Source: Tessaracoccus sp. MC1679 (GTDB lineage: Bacteria > Actinomycetota > Actinomycetes > Propionibacteriales > Propionibacteriaceae). Taken from it: a DNA stretch of 64,000 bases. Position numbers and translations under genes: made by a program. Numbering within the stretch: position 1 is the stretch's first letter; each line of letters opens with the position of its first letter. Below are positions 1 to 8,723 of the stretch, one piece after another. The stretch lies in the NCBI RefSeq assembly GCF_014164775.1, contig NZ_JACJGB010000005.1, positions 186,001-250,000 of the forward strand, in the 5' to 3' direction. The notes below the pieces were generated by a model. The model saw only the letters and a program-made list of their open reading frames with translations. It was not told where the DNA came from and ran no database searches.

Positions 1-384
1 ATGCAGGAGGAGGGCCGCTGGGGGCGCGCCCGCGACGCCCTCTCCGGCCTCGCGGACTCCCTCACGCCGGACGACCATGTCACCCTCATCACGTTCGACG
101 ATGGCGCCCAGACGGTCTTCGCGGGCGACGCTCCAAGCACCAACACCCTGCTGGGCGCCCTGCCCGACGAACCCACCGGCACCCAGACCGACATTGGCGC
201 AGCCATCGACGAGGGAGTCGACGCGCTGAACCGCGACGGCGCTTCCGAGGTGGCCGCGTTGGTGCTCCTCACTGACGGCGAACAGCTCACACTCCCCGAT
301 GGAACAACCCTGCGGTACACCACGGAGCGCTCGCGGATGCTGGAGATGATCAACTCCACTGGGCCTGCGTTGCCACAAGGCTGA
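1..384 (+). CDS. von Willebrand factor A domain protein, 3' part only (5' end outside window)
   Basis: This is the distal half of a VWA (metal-ion-dependent adhesion) domain. It has the strand-and-turn pattern VTLITFDDGAQTVF, a Thr-containing loop (TDIGAAIDEGV, which fits the second MIDAS position) and VLLTDGEQ, which fits the third. The ATG at base 1 is probably not the start: MQEEGRW reads like the residues after a DxSGSM MIDAS motif that would lie upstream of the window. The frame ends at 384 soon after the last recognisable strand and only about 26 bp before a palindromic repeat. The 3' end may therefore be eroded by the repeat region. Substrate and partners are not visible. Confidence 0.75.
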   Translation: MQEEGRWGRARDALSGLADSLTPDDHVTLITFDDGAQTVFAGDAPSTNTLLGALPDEPTGTQTDIGAAIDEGVDALNRDGASEVAALVLLTDGEQLTLPDGTTLRYTTERSRMLEMINSTGPALPQG

Positions 385-410
385 AGCAGCCGTTCCTTCT
401 CCCCGCACCA

Positions 411-605
411 GGCGCGAGAGGGTTTCGACGCGGGCTGCGCCGCTTCGCGGCTTGGCCCGGCTCAACCAGCGGGGACAGGGCTGAATCGGCGGGGAAGGGG
501 CTCGAACTTCGGTGGACTCGCCGCAGGACTCGCCGCAGCGGGCGCGAGAGGGTTTCGACGCGGGCTGCGCCGTTTCGCGGCTTGGCCCGGCTCAACCAGC
601 GGGGC
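411..605. repeat. Two direct copies of a 65-bp palindrome-containing intergenic repeat (family A)
   Basis: Copies at 411-475 and 541-605 differ at one base. Each runs from GGCGCGAGAGGGTTTCGACG through a GC-rich hairpin core (CGCCGCTTCGCGG) to GGCTCAACCAGCGGGG. Degenerate fragments such as CCAACCGGCGG and CCAACCAGCGG continue to about 670. The same family reappears in inverted orientation at 63019-63111. The 370-bp gap between the VWA fragment and gatC holds only this repeat material and the gatC promoter. Confidence 0.85.
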
Positions 606-704
606 GGGGCGAGCGGGCCAACCGGCGGGCAGGCGGCCCACCGACGGGGGAAGGCGGCCCAACCAGCGGAGCGATTGCGCCGAGCACCCGCACCTGCAGG
701 GTCC

Positions 705-710
705 TAAGAT
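705..710 (+). promoter_or_regulatory. Probable -10 box of the gatCAB promoter
   Basis: TAAGAT fits the actinobacterial TAnnnT -10 pattern and lies 44 bp before the gatC GTG. No clear -35 box is visible. Confidence 0.45.
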
Positions 711-754
711 GGGGCGAGCCGCCGCCGCGGCACCCGTCGACCTGAAGGAGCACC

Positions 755-1048
755 GTGGGTATCACCGCCGACGACGTGGCCCGGTTGGGCGCGCTGGCCC
801 GCATCCAGCTCACCCCCCAGGAGTGCCAGGACCTGGCGCCCGAGCTCAACGTCATCCTCGAGTCCGTCCGCAGCGTCTCCGAGGTCGCCGGCCCGGACGT
901 GCCCATGGCCACCCACGCCATGCCGCTCACCAACGTGTTCCGCGACGACGTGACCACCCCGTCGCTCACGCAGCAGCAGGCGCTCTCCGGCGCCCCCGAC
1001 AGCGAGGACGGCCGCTTCCGCGTCCCGCAGATCCTGGGGGAGGAGTGA
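755..1048 (+). CDS. gatC: Asp-tRNA(Asn)/Glu-tRNA(Gln) amidotransferase subunit C
   Basis: GatC is the small belt subunit that holds GatA and GatB together in the cytosolic amidotransferase, which converts Asp-tRNA(Asn) or Glu-tRNA(Gln) to the amidated forms. The 97-residue product has the usual family length. It shows the helical N-terminal pattern [14 protein letters not shown] and the C-terminal [10 protein letters not shown]...RFRVPQIL that wraps GatA. The GTG start is preceded by GGAG at 747-750. It stops 2 bp before gatA, first in a gatC-gatA-gatB operon. Confidence 0.95.
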   Translation: MGITADDVARLGALARIQLTPQECQDLAPELNVILESVRSVSEVAGPDVPMATHAMPLTNVFRDDVTTPSLTQQQALSGAPDSEDGRFRVPQILGEE

Positions 1049-1050
1049 GT

Positions 1051-2559
1051 ATGAACCCCATCCTCGCCAAGCCCGCCCACGAGCTCGCCGCGCTGCTGGC
1101 CGACGGCAGCCTCACCTCCGAGGCCCTCACCCAGGCCTGCCTGGACCGCATCGACGAGCTCAACGACACCCTCAACGTCTTCCTCTCCGTCGATGCCGAG
1201 AACGCGCTGAATCAAGCCCGCGCCATCGACGCCCGCCGCGCCGCCGGCGAGAAGCTCGGCCCCCTCGCCGGGATCCCGATCGGCGTCAAGGACAACTTCT
1301 GCACCACCGACCACCCCACCACCTGCGGCTCCCACATGCTGGAGGGCTGGGTCCCGCCCTACGACGCCACCGTCGTCACGCGCCTCCGCGAGGCCGGGCT
1401 GGTCATCGTCGGCAAGACCAACATGGACGAGTTCGCCATGGGTTCCTCCACGGAGACCTCCTACTTCGGCCCCACCCGCAACCCGTGGGACACCGAGCGC
1501 ATCCCCGGCGGCTCCGGCGGCGGCTCGGCCGCGGCCGTGGCGTCGTTCATGGTGCCGCTCGCGGTGGGCTCGGACACCGGCGGCTCCATCCGCCAGCCGG
1601 GCTCCGTCACCGGCACCGTCGGCGTGAAGCCCACGTACGGGGGCGTGTCGCGCTACGGCCTGGTGGCGATGGCCTCCAGCCTGGACCAGCCCGGCCCCTG
1701 CGCCCGGACCGCCCTCGATGCCGCCATGCTGCAGCAGGTCATCGGCGGCTACGACCCGCACGACTCGGCCTCGATCAACCAGCCCGTCGGCGACCTCGCC
1801 GGCGCCGCCACCGCCGCTGACCTCACCGGCGTCCGCGTCGGCGTGGTCAAGGAGCTCGGCGGCGAGGGCTACGAGCAGGGCGTACTGGACCGTTTCGCCG
1901 AGGCCGTGGACCTCCTGCGCGAGGCCGGCGCCGAGGTGGTGGAGGTGTCCTGCCCGGCGTTCAGCTACGCGCTGCCCGCGTACTACCTCATCCAGCCCGC
2001 CGAGCTCTCCAGCAACCTCGCCCGCTTCGACGGCATGCGCTACGGCCTGCGCGTCGGCGACGACGGCACACGCGGGGCCGAGGAGGTCATGAACATCTCC
2101 CGCGACGCCGGCTTCGGCAAGGAGGCCAAGCGCCGCATCATCATCGGCACCTACGCCCTCTCGGCGGGCTACTACGACGCCTACTACGGCTCAGCGCAGC
2201 GCGTCCGCACCCTCATCCAACAGGACTTCGACAAGGCCTTCGAGGCCTGCGACGTCCTCGTCTCACCCACCACGCCCACCGTCGCGTTCAAGATCGGCGA
2301 GCGCATGGCGGACCCGATGAGCATGTACATGGCGGACCTGTGCACCATCCCGTCGAACATGGCCGGCAACGCGTCCGCCTCGTTCCCGGCCGGGCTCAGC
2401 GACGACGGGCTCCCGGTGGGCCTGCAGGTGATGGCCCCACCCATGGAGGACGCCAGGCTCTATCGCGTGGGCGGAGTGCTGGAGCGCGCCCTCGAAGCAC
2501 AGTGGGGCGCGCCCCTGCTGAGCACCCTGACCAACGGCGAGAAGGCGGTGTCCGCATGA
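1051..2559 (+). CDS. gatA: Asp-tRNA(Asn)/Glu-tRNA(Gln) amidotransferase subunit A
   Basis: This amidase-signature subunit hydrolyses glutamine and passes ammonia to GatB. The 502-residue protein carries the Ser-cis-Ser-Lys triad in context: Lys80 ([10 protein letters not shown]), cis-Ser155 (PGGSGGGSA) and nucleophile Ser179 ([13 protein letters not shown]). The frame is open further upstream, but ATG 1051 follows the gatC stop directly with GGGGGAGGAG just ahead, and [16 protein letters not shown] is a normal GatA start. Its TGA overlaps the gatB ATG (ATGA). Confidence 0.97.
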   Translation: MNPILAKPAHELAALLADGSLTSEALTQACLDRIDELNDTLNVFLSVDAENALNQARAIDARRAAGEKLGPLAGIPIGVKDNFCTTDHPTTCGSHMLEGWVPPYDATVVTRLREAGLVIVGKTNMDEFAMGSSTETSYFGPTRNPWDTERIPGGSGGGSAAAVASFMVPLAVGSDTGGSIRQPGSVTGTVGVKPTYGGVSRYGLVAMASSLDQPGPCARTALDAAMLQQVIGGYDPHDSASINQPVGDLAGAATAADLTGVRVGVVKELGGEGYEQGVLDRFAEAVDLLREAGAEVVEVSCPAFSYALPAYYLIQPAELSSNLARFDGMRYGLRVGDDGTRGAEEVMNISRDAGFGKEAKRRIIIGTYALSAGYYDAYYGSAQRVRTLIQQDFDKAFEACDVLVSPTTPTVAFKIGERMADPMSMYMADLCTIPSNMAGNASASFPAGLSDDGLPVGLQVMAPPMEDARLYRVGGVLERALEAQWGAPLLSTLTNGEKAVSA

Positions 2560-4046
2560 GCGCGACGGTGGACTACGACGACCTGCTGAAGCGCTACGAG
2601 CCCGTCCTCGGGCTCGAGGTGCACGTGGAGCTCAACACCCGGTCCAAGATGTTCTGCGGCTGCCCCACCACCTTCGGCGGCGAGCCCAACACCCAGGTGT
2701 GCCCCGTCTGCCTCGGCCTGCCCGGCTCGCTGCCGGTCATCAACGGCAAGGCGGTGGAGTCCGCCATCCGGATCGGCCTGGCGCTCAACTGCCAGATCGC
2801 TCAGTGGTGCCGCATGGCGCGGAAGAATTACTTCTACCCCGACATGACCAAGAACTTCCAGACCTCCCAGTACGACGAGCCCATCGCGTTCGACGGATGG
2901 GTGGACATCGAGGTGGACGGCAGGACCTACCGCGTGGAGGTCGAACGCGCGCACATGGAGGAGGACGCGGGCAAGGCCCTCCACATGGGCGGCGCCACCG
3001 GCCGCATCCACGGCGCCAGCCACTCGCTCATCGACTACAACCGCGCCGGGGTGCCGCTCATCGAGATCGTCACCCGCCCCATCCGCGGCGCGGGGGAGAA
3101 GGCGCCGGAGGTGGCCCGGGCGTACGTGGCGCACCTGCGCGAGCTGCTCCGCGGGCTGGGGGTCTCAGACGTGCGGATGGAGCAGGGCTCGCTGCGCTGC
3201 GACGCTAACATCTCGCTCATGCCCATCGGCGCCGAGGTGCTGGGCACCCGCACCGAGACCAAGAACGTCAACTCGCTCCGCTCCGTCGAGCGGGCCATCC
3301 GCTACGAGATGACCCGCCAGGCCGCCATCCTCGACGGCGGCGGCAAGGTGAAGCAGGAGACCCGTCACTTCCACGAGGCTGACGGCACCACCTCGCCCGG
3401 GCGCTCTAAGGAGGAGGCGGAGGACTACCGCTACTTCGCGGAGCCGGACCTCATGCCCATCGCCCCCTCCCGCGAGTGGGTCGAGGAGTTGCGCGCCACG
3501 CTCCCCGAGCCGCCCGCCGAGCACCGGGCCCGCCTGCAGCAGCAGTGGGGCTTCAGCGACGTCGACTTCGGCAACATCGAGGCCGCCGGGGCGCTCGCGC
3601 TCGTCGAGGCGACGGTGGCCGCGGGTGCGGCGCCCGCGTCGGCCCGCAAGTGGTGGGTCTCCGAGCTGGCGCGCCGGGCCAACGAGGCCGGCGTCGAGCT
3701 GGAGGAGCTGGCCATCACGCCCGCCCAGGTCGCGGCGGTCCAGGGTCTGGTGGACGAGGGCAAGATCAACGACAAGCTCGCCCGCCAGGTGATCGAGGGA
3801 GTGCTTGCCGGTGAGGGCGAACCCGCCGAGGTCGTCGCGGCTCGCGGGCTCGCTGTGGTCTCCGACGAGGGCGCCCTGAGCGCCGCCGTCGACGAGGTGA
3901 TCGCGGCGAACCCGGATGTCGCGGCGAAGATCCGCGACGGCAAGGTCCAGGCCGCGGGCGCCCTCATCGGCCAGGTGATGAAGGCCATGAGGGGCCAGGC
4001 CGACGCGGGGATGGTCCGCGAACTGATTCTGTCGAAGCTGTCCTGA
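2556..4046 (+). CDS. gatB: Asp-tRNA(Asn)/Glu-tRNA(Gln) amidotransferase subunit B
   Basis: GatB binds the misacylated tRNA, activates its side-chain carboxylate with ATP and amidates it. The 496-residue product starts [23 protein letters not shown] and keeps the zinc-site cysteines (CGCP...CPVCLGLPG). The [15 protein letters not shown] motif and a C-terminal YqeY-like helical tail that contacts tRNA are present. The start is fixed by the ATGA overlap with gatA. The AspRS encoded near 60.8 kb looks non-discriminating, which would give this complex an Asn-tRNA role. Confidence 0.97.
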   Translation: MSATVDYDDLLKRYEPVLGLEVHVELNTRSKMFCGCPTTFGGEPNTQVCPVCLGLPGSLPVINGKAVESAIRIGLALNCQIAQWCRMARKNYFYPDMTKNFQTSQYDEPIAFDGWVDIEVDGRTYRVEVERAHMEEDAGKALHMGGATGRIHGASHSLIDYNRAGVPLIEIVTRPIRGAGEKAPEVARAYVAHLRELLRGLGVSDVRMEQGSLRCDANISLMPIGAEVLGTRTETKNVNSLRSVERAIRYEMTRQAAILDGGGKVKQETRHFHEADGTTSPGRSKEEAEDYRYFAEPDLMPIAPSREWVEELRATLPEPPAEHRARLQQQWGFSDVDFGNIEAAGALALVEATVAAGAAPASARKWWVSELARRANEAGVELEELAITPAQVAAVQGLVDEGKINDKLARQVIEGVLAGEGEPAEVVAARGLAVVSDEGALSAAVDEVIAANPDVAAKIRDGKVQAAGALIGQVMKAMRGQADAGMVRELILSKLS

Positions 4047-4055
4047 GGAGGGCTG

Positions 4056-4349
4056 ATGTACCTGTTCCATGCCTACGTCACCGTGGGACCCGGAGCTGAG
4101 GACGAGTTCGCCGAGGCGTGCGTCGTCAACAGTCGTGCGTCGCTGGAGGAACCGGGTTGCCTCACCTTCGACGTGCTCCAGCAGGCCGACGACCCCACCC
4201 GCTTCGTGCTGGTGGAGGCGTATCGGTCGGAGGACGACCTGGCGGCGCACAAGACGACCGACCACTACAAGGCGTGGGCCGAGGTGGCCAACCGTGTGCA
4301 GGTCGAGCCGAGGTCGAAGACGGTGTACGTCCCGCTGATCACCGGCTGA
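4056..4349 (+). CDS. Antibiotic biosynthesis monooxygenase (ABM) domain protein
   Basis: A 97-residue ferredoxin-like ABM (YgiN/LsrG-type) single-domain protein. It shows the strand MYLFHAYVTVGPG, the helix EDEFAEACVVNSRASLEEPGCLTFDVLQ, the strand RFVLVEAYRSEDDLAAHKTTDHYKAW and the last strand SKTVYVPL. Family members dimerise. They include quinol monooxygenases, haem-degrading enzymes and many proteins of unknown substrate. The gene begins 9 bp after gatB with GAGGAGGG ahead of the ATG, so it is probably co-transcribed. A second ABM gene lies at 29511. Confidence 0.8.
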   Translation: MYLFHAYVTVGPGAEDEFAEACVVNSRASLEEPGCLTFDVLQQADDPTRFVLVEAYRSEDDLAAHKTTDHYKAWAEVANRVQVEPRSKTVYVPLITG

Positions 4350-4360
4350 CGTTACCGGCC

Positions 4361-4500
4361 CCTGAGGAGGTCGACGTCGCGGAGCGACCGTCGGCCGTCT
4401 CGAAGGGTTGTGACGCAACCTCGGAGCGAGACTGCCTGTCAGGTCACGATTCGACCCTTCGAGACGCCCACGCGCCTTCGGCGGTGGGGCTCCTCAGGGA
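4361..4500. repeat. Head-to-head pair of family-B intergenic repeats between convergent genes
   Basis: One arm runs CCCCTGAGGAGG...GTCTCGAAGGGT and the other, inverted, ACCCTTCGAGACG...GCTCCTCAGGGA, about 30 bp apart. The arrangement lies between the convergent ends of the ABM gene and the caspase-fold gene. In RNA it would fold from either strand, so a bidirectional terminator role is plausible. There is no U-tract. Confidence 0.75.
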
Positions 4501-4507
4501 TCGAAGA

Positions 4508-6133
4508 TCAGCCCAGGGCGGCCCACGTCTGCGGGCCCACGACGCCGTCGGCCGATAGCCCGTTGCTGCGCTGGAAACTCCGCACCTGGGACTCGGTTCC
4601 CGGGCCGAACTGGCCGTCCGCGGTGAGCCAATAGCCGTGGTCCGACAGCCGTTGCTGCAGGTACTTCACGTGCTCACCAGTGGACCCGCGACGCAGCGTC
4701 GGCCGGGTTTGGGTCTGAGTGCCGCCGCCCTGGTTGCCGGAGCCGCCGGAGTTGCCGCCCCAGCCGCCGCTGTTGCCGCCGCCCTGGTTGCCAGAGCCGC
4801 CCGACGGGTCGCCCCAGCCGCCACTGCTCCCTCCGCCCTGGTTCCCCGAGTTGCCGCCACCACTGCCTCCGCCCTGGTTGCCTGATCCACCGGACGGATC
4901 GCTCCAGCCACCGTTCCAGCCGCCCGAGTTGCCACCGCCGGAGTTGCCGCCACTGGGCTCCTCCCAACCGCCCGAGCCGCCTGATCCGCCGCCTGATCCG
5001 CCGCCCGAGACGCCTTCAAGGGCCGCCCACGTGGCCGGGCCGACCACCCCGTCCACCGTCAAGCCGTGCGAGCTCTGGAAGCCGCGGACCGCATTGGCCG
5101 TGGCCGGGCCGAACTGTCCGTCCACGCTCAACCAGGCGCCCCCGTCGACCAGCTTCTGCTGCAGGTAGCGCACGTCCTCCCCGCTGTCGCCTTGGCGCAG
5201 CGTCCGCCGCGACGTCCCCGTCTCGGGCTCGCCCCAGCCGCCCGGATCCACCGGCACCGAGGCCGCCGGGGCGGTGAGGGTGAAGGGCCGCTGCGCCTGG
5301 AACGCCGCCGAAACCGTGCCGACGGTGTAGAAGTTGGGCGTCTGATCCATCGGCATCCTGCGCACGATCGCCGAGTGGAACGAGCGGTAATCGCCCGAGA
5401 ACGACGCATTTGCCCACACCCGCAGCAGCGTCTCTGTGAACAGTCCGTTGACGTCCCCGTCGCTGGACAGCTGGTTGTCCTGGCAGCCGGAGATGAGGAT
5501 CAGCTCCGCCGCGATGTCCGTGCTCCGCGTGCTCCCCGCGACAGTCTTGGCGACGGCGTACAGCTCCCGGCGGCGTGCCGAGTCGGCCGCCGCGACACTC
5601 GGTGCCATCATGCGCGGCTGCAGCTTCGGCACGTGCACATCCGTGGGCCAGTACTCTTCGCCCAGCGGGTTGCGCAGCAGCGCTTCGCGGGTGGCGATGG
5701 CCAGGATGCTGCGCGCCACGGTGCCCGAGTGGCAGGAGTCGGACAGCACCACGATCCGCACCCCGGAGCGGAACTGGGACCACTTGAGGTACAGCTCGTC
5801 GTCGAGGACCTGCCTGTCGTACAGGCACCAGGTTTCGTCGAGCCCGTCGTCCTCGTCGCCGGTGTTGTCGCGGATCTGGCCGCCGTGGCCCGAGAAGCTG
5901 ACGAACGCGATGTCCCCGTCGACGGCGGTGTTAGCCAAGCTGTCCAGGGCGCTGAGCAGCGCTGTGGAGGTGGCCTGCGCATCGAGCAGCTTCCGGGTGC
6001 GGAACCCCTCCCCGGAGGCAAGGGCCTCCATGTCGTTGGCGTCGTTGACGCACCCCGCGAGCACGGTGGGCGCCGGGATGTAGCTGGAGGTGTCTACCAC
6101 GTTGAGTCCGACGTGGAGCGAGTAACCGGTCAT
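4508..6133 (-). CDS. Caspase-fold (C14) protease with two peptidoglycan-binding domains
   Basis: A 541-residue protein. Residues 1 to about 270 form a metacaspase-like p20 domain with catalytic His83 (SFSGHGGQ), Cys134 (SDSCHSGT) and the acidic loop GDEDDGLDETW. Residues 312-372 and 480-541 are two PG_binding_1 domains (DGQFGP..., DGVVGPATWAAL). They are joined by a linker of about 107 residues (373-479) that is nearly all Gly, Ser, Asn, Gln and Trp. ATG 6133 is chosen over upstream starts because AAAGGAC precedes it. No signal peptide or membrane segment is visible, which is odd for a wall-binding module. It is the last gene of the sigma-CHAT-caspase operon. Probable targets are unknown; neighbours in the operon are candidates. 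Confidence 0.85.
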   Translation of the reverse strand: MTGYSLHVGLNVVDTSSYIPAPTVLAGCVNDANDMEALASGEGFRTRKLLDAQATSTALLSALDSLANTAVDGDIAFVSFSGHGGQIRDNTGDEDDGLDETWCLYDRQVLDDELYLKWSQFRSGVRIVVLSDSCHSGTVARSILAIATREALLRNPLGEEYWPTDVHVPKLQPRMMAPSVAAADSARRRELYAVAKTVAGSTRSTDIAAELILISGCQDNQLSSDGDVNGLFTETLLRVWANASFSGDYRSFHSAIVRRMPMDQTPNFYTVGTVSAAFQAQRPFTLTAPAASVPVDPGGWGEPETGTSRRTLRQGDSGEDVRYLQQKLVDGGAWLSVDGQFGPATANAVRGFQSSHGLTVDGVVGPATWAALEGVSGGGSGGGSGGSGGWEEPSGGNSGGGNSGGWNGGWSDPSGGSGNQGGGSGGGNSGNQGGGSSGGWGDPSGGSGNQGGGNSGGWGGNSGGSGNQGGGTQTQTRPTLRRGSTGEHVKYLQQRLSDHGYWLTADGQFGPGTESQVRSFQRSNGLSADGVVGPQTWAALG

Positions 6134-6161
6134 GGAAGTGTCCTTTCGGATGGTGCGTGGT

Positions 6162-8714
6162 TCACTGCGGAACGGGGGTGGAGAGGGGGATGAGCACGCC
6201 ACGGGTGCGCACCGGCCAGTCGACAGGCGGCGCCGCGGTCCGGGTGCCGTCGGTGCCCACCGCGGTGACGGTGAACCTCACGGCGGGATCGGTGGCATAG
6301 GTGGTCAGCGGGAGGACGAACTGACGCTCTGCCTGGCGCTGGGTGTGGGTGACGGTCACCGGGTCCGCGGCGGCGCCCAGCAACGTGGCCGCCACCTCCA
6401 ACCCCGCGACACCCGTCAGATCTCCGGTGGCCACGAACGTGACGCCCAGGTGGAGATCCTCGATGTAGCTGCGGGTCTCGTCGAGGCTCTCGGTGCCGGG
6501 CTCGACGGTGTGGTCCAGCGCAAGCAGACCCACCGTCCCCGGCGGCAGGGGCACTGTGGTCTGCTGCCCAGCGGTGAGGAGCAGCGACGGCGTGGCCACG
6601 ACGGCGCCGTCGGCCACCACCCGGTTGACCGCCACGCGCCGGTCCAGCCGGTTGGTCAGCCGCACCTCGTCCCCCGTCCGCTCCGCGGTGACCGGCCCCC
6701 CGGCCGGTCCGACGACGCGGCTCAGGTCCAGCCGCAGGGTGCTCACCGCGCTGTCGCCGCCGGGAATGGCGTAGCGGGCGGAGCCCACGAGCCCGCCGCG
6801 CTGCAGCAGGGTCCTCAGCGTGAGCAGGCCGGGAATGTCGGTGGTCAGCATGAAGGTGAAGCCGGTGTCGATGGGCACGCAGTCCGCGCGGTCCGAGCCC
6901 GGCACCGCCCAGCTCACCTCGGGTGCCACCCCCGCCTGCCAGGGGCCGACGAGCTCGACCGGTCGGCCGAGGCGCTGGCGGAGCTCACCGGCGAGGAGAG
7001 CGAAGTCCGCCGCGTCCGGCTCGGGCTCCAGCGCTGCCGCCAGCACGCAGCGGATGTTGGCCGGGTTCTCCACGTCGATGGTGGAGGTGAGCAGCAGCGT
7101 GGGCTCATAGGCCCGGTCAGGGTCTTCGGCCGGGTAGCGACCAACCGCGTAGTTCTCGGGGATGACCAGGAACCTGCCCGGCTGGGTCAACGAACGGAAG
7201 ACCCTGACGCCCGCGACCGTGACGGGTTCCGGCTGCCACGGCCGGTACTGCGTCTCGCCCAGGCGGAGAGCGGGCCGGCAGCCGACGGCCTCCCATCCGT
7301 CGCCGGCGCGCTGTCGGTACAGCTGCGGGTGGTCGGCGCACGGCAGAAGGGCGGGGAGCCTGGTGGTGGCGGTGGCACTGATCTTCACGTGCCTGACTAC
7401 GCCCAGCTGTGCCAGGTCGAACTTCTCGAGGGCGATCGCCGGCGTCAGGCGGATCTCCGCCTTGGCCATGGCAAGCAGCTGCGTGGCCGCGATCGGGCGG
7501 GTGGCGTCGTCGCGGCGCCGCAGCGCCATCAGCTTCGGCGCGGTGAGACGGTCCACGGTGAGCCTCGACGGCGTCCGCTCCGCCCGCCAGCCGCTGTGCG
7601 CCAGGCCCACCTCGACGACGGCGGGCTCCGCCTGGAACCCCGGCGTCGACAGCGCACCGTAGGCGAGGCGGGCCCAGTTGTTCTGCAGCACGAAGGTGGC
7701 GGTGATTCTCGAGCCGACCTCGCCGAGCACCCCGCTCACCACCGCCGAGTTCGCGGTGACCAGCTCGGTGCGGGCGGCGCCGTCGTCGTCCCGGAAGGGC
7801 AGGTGCAGCCCCACCTGCGGCACGCACGGCACAGGCTTCAGCGGAGGCCTTCCCCCGCTCTCCCAGGGTGCGAGTGTGGCGGCGGAGGGGCGGGCGAGCA
7901 GGGTCACCACCACGGTGGCCTCCAGCGCGGGGGAGCCGTCGGCCTGATGCCCGACCTGCGCCAGATCGAACCGGAAGGGAGAGGAGTCCGGGTCCTGTCC
8001 CGGGGCGGGGACGTCGAGCACGATCTCGGGCAGGTACCAGCGGTCCTCGCCCCGCCGGTCCGCCAACAACGGCCTGCCGTCCAGCACCGGCCCGGTCTCC
8101 TGGGGTGCCAGGGGCGTGGACAACACCAGATTCTCGGCCAGGAGCGGCCGGATCACGGCGGGTTGCGGGCGGATGACCTGCATCAGGGGGACCGCCTCGT
8201 TCCGGCGCATCATCAGCAGCTCACGGCCGGGGCCTCTGGTCCTGGTGCTGCGTGCGGGAAAGACGTCCCCCACGACGCCGCCCTCGGCGGTGACCAGGTG
8301 CACGACCTGCTCGGGGGCGGCCCCGAGCAGGGGAACGATGAGGTCGGCCACCGGCCGCCGCCACTGCCCCGACATGCCGTCGGTCCGCCGGGCCCGGATC
8401 ACCAGGTCCGGGCCCCCGCCGCCGCCCGCCAGCGCCGCGAGGAGCCCGCGGGCATCGTCGCCGGCGAAGGTGGCGGCCAGCGCCGCCGCCCCGAACGGAC
8501 CCCGCGACTCGGCGCGCACCGGCTCGGCCACCTGCAGCGTGAACTCCACCCAGGCGAGGTCATCCAGCGTGCAGCGGAGGTCCAGGGCAAGCGTCGCCGT
8601 CATCACCAGGCCCGCTATGGGCTCGTGGGGCGCCGGTCTCCGGCTGAGGAGGAACGTGACCGAGCACGCCGGCGCGCCGGAGGGGTCGCGCCGGATCTCG
8701 GCGATGCTGGCCAT
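6162..8714 (-). CDS. Unrecognised 850-residue beta-rich protein of the sigma-CHAT-caspase cluster
   Basis: I do not recognise a family. The sequence is dominated by alternating hydrophobic strands (for example LEATVVVTLLARP, RFTVTAVGTDGT), with few helices and no signal peptide, membrane segment or catalytic motif that I can name. Repeated segments of the form strand-VxVT-loop-strand suggest several beta-sandwich domains. The last ~90 residues (LTGVAGLEVAATLL to LIPLSTPVP) resemble in pattern the beta-sandwich before the tail of the adjacent 739-residue protein. The ATG has GAGGTC ahead of it, 9 bp after the upstream gene, and the caspase gene follows 28 bp downstream. Co-expression with two proteases makes it a candidate substrate, inhibitor or effector. 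Confidence 0.6.
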   Translation of the reverse strand: MASIAEIRRDPSGAPACSVTFLLSRRPAPHEPIAGLVMTATLALDLRCTLDDLAWVEFTLQVAEPVRAESRGPFGAAALAATFAGDDARGLLAALAGGGGGPDLVIRARRTDGMSGQWRRPVADLIVPLLGAAPEQVVHLVTAEGGVVGDVFPARSTRTRGPGRELLMMRRNEAVPLMQVIRPQPAVIRPLLAENLVLSTPLAPQETGPVLDGRPLLADRRGEDRWYLPEIVLDVPAPGQDPDSSPFRFDLAQVGHQADGSPALEATVVVTLLARPSAATLAPWESGGRPPLKPVPCVPQVGLHLPFRDDDGAARTELVTANSAVVSGVLGEVGSRITATFVLQNNWARLAYGALSTPGFQAEPAVVEVGLAHSGWRAERTPSRLTVDRLTAPKLMALRRRDDATRPIAATQLLAMAKAEIRLTPAIALEKFDLAQLGVVRHVKISATATTRLPALLPCADHPQLYRQRAGDGWEAVGCRPALRLGETQYRPWQPEPVTVAGVRVFRSLTQPGRFLVIPENYAVGRYPAEDPDRAYEPTLLLTSTIDVENPANIRCVLAAALEPEPDAADFALLAGELRQRLGRPVELVGPWQAGVAPEVSWAVPGSDRADCVPIDTGFTFMLTTDIPGLLTLRTLLQRGGLVGSARYAIPGGDSAVSTLRLDLSRVVGPAGGPVTAERTGDEVRLTNRLDRRVAVNRVVADGAVVATPSLLLTAGQQTTVPLPPGTVGLLALDHTVEPGTESLDETRSYIEDLHLGVTFVATGDLTGVAGLEVAATLLGAAADPVTVTHTQRQAERQFVLPLTTYATDPAVRFTVTAVGTDGTRTAAPPVDWPVRTRGVLIPLSTPVPQ

Positions 8715-8723
8715 GGCCAGACC

